This document shows, piece after piece, positions 5,188-7,212 of a stretch of 7,212 nucleotides of DNA. Numbering within the stretch: the stretch's first letter is position 1; each line of letters opens with the position of its first letter. This DNA is from CAYSIX01 sp964431205 (GTDB taxonomy: Bacteria > Planctomycetota > Phycisphaerae > Phycisphaerales > Phycisphaeraceae): assembly GCA_964431205.1 (NCBI GenBank), contig CAYSIX010000209.1:1-7212 (forward strand). The letters are read 5' to 3'. The position numbers were made by a program, and so were the translations under genes. The notes under the pieces are model-generated. The model did no database searches. It was not told where the DNA came from and was given only the letters and a program-made list of their open reading frames with translations.

Positions 5188-5225
5188 CCCGAGCGGGTGG
5201 GGCAGTCTACCAGCCGGGCAGGATC

Positions 5226-5230
5226 AGGAG
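5226..5230 (+). promoter_or_regulatory. Shine-Dalgarno of accD
   Basis: AGGAG lies seven bases before ATG 5238, ideal spacing. It decides this start against the open frame that begins upstream at 5070 inside the divergent FAH gene. Confidence 0.85.
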
Positions 5231-5237
5231 CCGATTC

Positions 5238-6125
5238 ATGGCCGAACCCCAGACCAAGCCGCGGACGGACGCGGCCAAGCACGCCAGCGGCGCCGGGCGC
5301 ACGTGGCAGGACGTCATGGGCACGGGCAACCGCGCGGACGTGCCCGAGGGCCTGTGGATGCGCTGCCCGAGCTGCGCGTCGATGTCCTACCGCAAGCAGG
5401 TCGAGCAGAATCTGGACGTCTGCCCGGATTGCGATCACCATTACCGGATCGACGCGGACAAGCGGGTCCGCCAGCTCGTGGACCCGGACAGCTTCGAGGA
5501 GCTGTGGACGGACCTGGCCTCGAACGACCCGCTGAAGTTCACCGACCGGATCCCGTACCGCCAGCGCCTGGCCGAGAGCCAGGAGGCCACCGGCCATCGC
5601 GACGCGGCGGTGTGCGGCCGGGCGTTCATCAAGGGCCGCGGCGTGGTGCTGGCGGTGATGGACACGCGGTTCATCATGGCGTCGATGGGCGCGGTGGTGG
5701 GCGAGAAGATCACGCGGAGCGTGGAGCTGGCGATCGAGACGGATCGGCCGCTGGTGGTGGTCTGCGCGGCCGGGGGGGCGCGGATGATGGAGTCGGGCCT
5801 GGCGCTGGCGCAGATGGCCAAGACGTCGGCGGCGCTGGCGCGGCTGGACGACGCCGGCGGGCTGTACATCTCCGTCCTGACCGACCCGACGACGGGGGGC
5901 GTGACGGCCAGCTTCGGCATGCTGGGGGACGTGATCCTGGCCGAGCCCAAGGCCCTGATCGGCTTCGCCGGGGCCCGGGTGATCGCCAACACCGTCCGCC
6001 AGGAGCTCCCCCCGGGCTTTCAACGCGCCGAATTCCTGCTCGAGAAAGGCTTTATCGATCGCGTGGTCCACCGCCGCGACCTGCGCAGCGAGATCAGCCG
6101 CGTGATCGACTACGCCGGCAAGTGA
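5238..6125 (+). CDS. accD: Acetyl-CoA carboxylase carboxyltransferase subunit beta
   Basis: A 295-residue cytoplasmic subunit that, with AccA, transfers the carboxyl group from carboxybiotin to acetyl-CoA to make malonyl-CoA, the first committed step of fatty acid synthesis. The four-cysteine zinc ribbon is intact (CPSC at 43-46, CPDC at 62-65), and the crotonase-like carboxyltransferase fold follows: ASMGAVVGEK (148-157), AAGGARMMES (177-186) supplying the Gly-Gly oxyanion hole, LTDPTTGGVTASFGMLGD (214-231) and GFQRAEFLLEKGFID (260-274). Length is normal for bacterial AccD. Small differences from the usual bacterial sequence are CAAGGARMME in place of SASGGARMQE, and AGARVIANTVRQ in place of the AGPRVIEQTI-like form. 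An extra basic tail of about 20 residues precedes the usual N-terminus. ATG 5238 is backed by AGGAG. Divergent from the FAH gene; the DUF1570-type gene follows after 61 bases. Confidence 0.97.
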   Translation: MAEPQTKPRTDAAKHASGAGRTWQDVMGTGNRADVPEGLWMRCPSCASMSYRKQVEQNLDVCPDCDHHYRIDADKRVRQLVDPDSFEELWTDLASNDPLKFTDRIPYRQRLAESQEATGHRDAAVCGRAFIKGRGVVLAVMDTRFIMASMGAVVGEKITRSVELAIETDRPLVVVCAAGGARMMESGLALAQMAKTSAALARLDDAGGLYISVLTDPTTGGVTASFGMLGDVILAEPKALIGFAGARVIANTVRQELPPGFQRAEFLLEKGFIDRVVHRRDLRSEISRVIDYAGK

Positions 6126-6186
6126 ACCCACGTCGCCGTTTTGCCGACACGAGAGCGGAGGCCTCGCGCAGGGGATCCGCCTCGTG

Positions 6187-7212
6187 ATGATCGGACGTTG
6201 GACTACGCCGCTGCTCGTCTTGCTGCTGGGAGCGATCGGCGGCCTCGGGCCCGCCGGCTCGCTCCACGCCGGCGACCGCCCCGCCCTCCGCAAGTTCGCC
6301 AGCCGCCACTACCTCATCCACACCGACATGACCCGTGAGGAGGTCGTGGCGTTCGGCCGGCACATGGACCTGGTCTTCGAACGCTATCGCGAGCAGTTCC
6401 GCGGCCTCGAACCACGGACCACCGGGCCCATGCCCCTCTACCTCTTCCGCACGCAGGAGGACTACCTGGCCTTCCTGCGCCGCCACGAGATCGACGCGGC
6501 CAACTCCGGCGGGATGTTCTTCGTCCAGCGCGGCGTGCAGGGCCTGGCGACCTGGACCCAGGGCAAGAGCCGCGCTCAGACCTTCGCCGTCCTGCAGCAC
6601 GAGGGCTTCCACCAGTTCGCCTGGACCCGCCTGGGCCACGAGCTGCCGATCTGGATGAACGAGGGCCTGGCCCAGTACTTCGAGGACGCGATCATCGTCG
6701 GTCAAAGGATGAAGCTCGGGCTGGCCGACGCCCGCCGCATCGCGATCGTCCGCCACGCCATGGATCGCGGCGACGCCATGCCGCTGCGTGAGCTGCTGAA
6801 CCTCACCAACACCCAGTGGAACCGCACGCTCGCCACCGATCCGCCCCGCGCCGCCGTCCTCTACAGCCAGGCCTGGAGCTTCGTCTATTTCCTGGCTCAC
6901 GGCGAGGGTGGCCGCTACAAGAACCACCTCAACCGGTTTCTTCAGCTCGTCAACGCCGGCACGCCCAGCGAGGACGCCTTCCGCCAGGCGTTCGGCGTCA
7001 CCGACCTCTCGGCGTTCGAGCAGCGCTGGCGGCATTTTGCCAAAACCCAGACCCCCGACACGCTGACCACCGCCACGCTGCGCCTCGAGTTCATCGGCGC
7101 CGCCCTGCGCTTCATGCACGAACGCGGCGAACCCATCCCCCGGACCATCGATGAGCTGCAACGTCTGCTGCGTCAACGCCGGTTCACGCTCACCCGCACG
7201 TCCCACGGCCTG
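6187..7212 (+). CDS. DUF1570-type secreted zinc metallopeptidase, C-terminus cut by window edge
   Basis: The first 342 residues of a plus-strand gene that runs off the right edge. A hydrophobic N-terminal segment (MIGRWTTPLLVLLLGAIGG) ending near SLHA|GD looks like a signal peptide, so the protein is exported. The catalytic core is HEGFH (H138, E139, H142), with a downstream glutamate in WMNEGLAQYFE (E159). This is the gluzincin zinc-peptidase arrangement, as in the NEGLA/NEGFA region of M1-like enzymes. The region before it (HYLIHTDMTREEV..., PLYLFRTQEDYLAFL) and the later YSQAWSFVYFLAHGEGG fit the DUF1570 family, abundant in planctomycetes and mostly uncharacterised. The substrate is unknown. 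The start is ATG 6187 or the adjacent GTG 6184; AGGGGA lies 8 bases before the GTG and 11 before the ATG, so the GTG has the better spacing. It follows accD on the same strand by about 60 bases and may share its transcript. Confidence 0.88.
   Translation, partial: MIGRWTTPLLVLLLGAIGGLGPAGSLHAGDRPALRKFASRHYLIHTDMTREEVVAFGRHMDLVFERYREQFRGLEPRTTGPMPLYLFRTQEDYLAFLRRHEIDAANSGGMFFVQRGVQGLATWTQGKSRAQTFAVLQHEGFHQFAWTRLGHELPIWMNEGLAQYFEDAIIVGQRMKLGLADARRIAIVRHAMDRGDAMPLRELLNLTNTQWNRTLATDPPRAAVLYSQAWSFVYFLAHGEGGRYKNHLNRFLQLVNAGTPSEDAFRQAFGVTDLSAFEQRWRHFAKTQTPDTLTTATLRLEFIGAALRFMHERGEPIPRTIDELQRLLRQRRFTLTRTSHGL

Noticed and set aside
6132..6148. Possible hairpin after accD (GTCG...CGAC)
   Set aside because: Only four outer pairs form before a mismatch and there is no T run, so it does not support a terminator call.
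4332..6293. A 653-residue minus-strand open frame extending the FAH-family gene upstream
   Set aside because: The extra 383 residues lie antisense to accD and the DUF1570 gene start, are His/Arg/Pro-rich like GC-driven shadow frames, and match no family. ATG 5144 has a good Shine-Dalgarno and gives the normal family length.
6094..7206. A 370-residue minus-strand open frame opposite the DUF1570 gene
   Set aside because: The plus strand holds a coherent signal peptide, HExxH and NEGLA. The minus frame is Gly/Ala/Glu-rich low-complexity shadow sequence.

Overview
This is a GC-rich chromosomal segment, probably from a planctomycete, perhaps of the Phycisphaerae type. The evidence is the gene content: a secreted PQQ-like beta-propeller protein whose mature part opens with DWPLFRGDRAMTGVA, a DUF1570-type secreted metallopeptidase (HEGFH...NEGLA), and prepilins with the FDNADDYGGW signature and an aspartate-rich calcium-loop-like insert. 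These are all common in that phylum, but the assignment is inference from protein style. I see no tRNA, rRNA, CRISPR array, insertion sequence or other sign of transfer, and the window reads as ordinary chromosome with ten genes packed on both strands.

Layout from left to right. (1) A truncated PQQ-like propeller gene on the minus strand (1-592) is divergent from ndk, nucleoside diphosphate kinase (731-1195, plus). (2) ndk converges on a PfkB-family sugar/nucleoside kinase (1240-2199, minus). (3) A small cluster of type IV pilin-like minor (pseudo)pilins follows: a PilV/GspI-like gene (2860-3372, minus), a PilW/GspJ-like gene overlapping its stop by four bases (2258-2863, minus), and a divergent GspH/FimT-like gene (3455-3997, plus). 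(4) A short conserved protein resembling DUF6504 (3990-4322, minus) overlaps the end of the GspH-like gene tail to tail. It lies directly downstream of a fumarylacetoacetate hydrolase (FAH) family enzyme (4332-5144, minus). (5) accD, the acetyl-CoA carboxylase carboxyltransferase beta subunit (5238-6125, plus), is divergent from the FAH gene across a 93-base gap holding a perfect TATAAT. (6) A DUF1570-type secreted metallopeptidase (6187 to beyond the window end, plus) follows accD.

The genes do not form one pathway. The one coherent functional unit is the three-pilin group, which matches the H, I and J subunits that prime type II secretion pseudopili or type IV pili. No GspK, ATPase, platform or secretin gene lies in the window. 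Housekeeping metabolism (ndk, accD, FAH, PfkB) makes up the rest. The most noteworthy non-coding signals are inverted repeats: one in the divergent prepilin gap, one spanning the FAH stop and the start region of the DUF6504-like gene, one next to the PQQ-gene start, and an all-GC hairpin after the prepilin pair. Nothing here amounts to a clearly new system.
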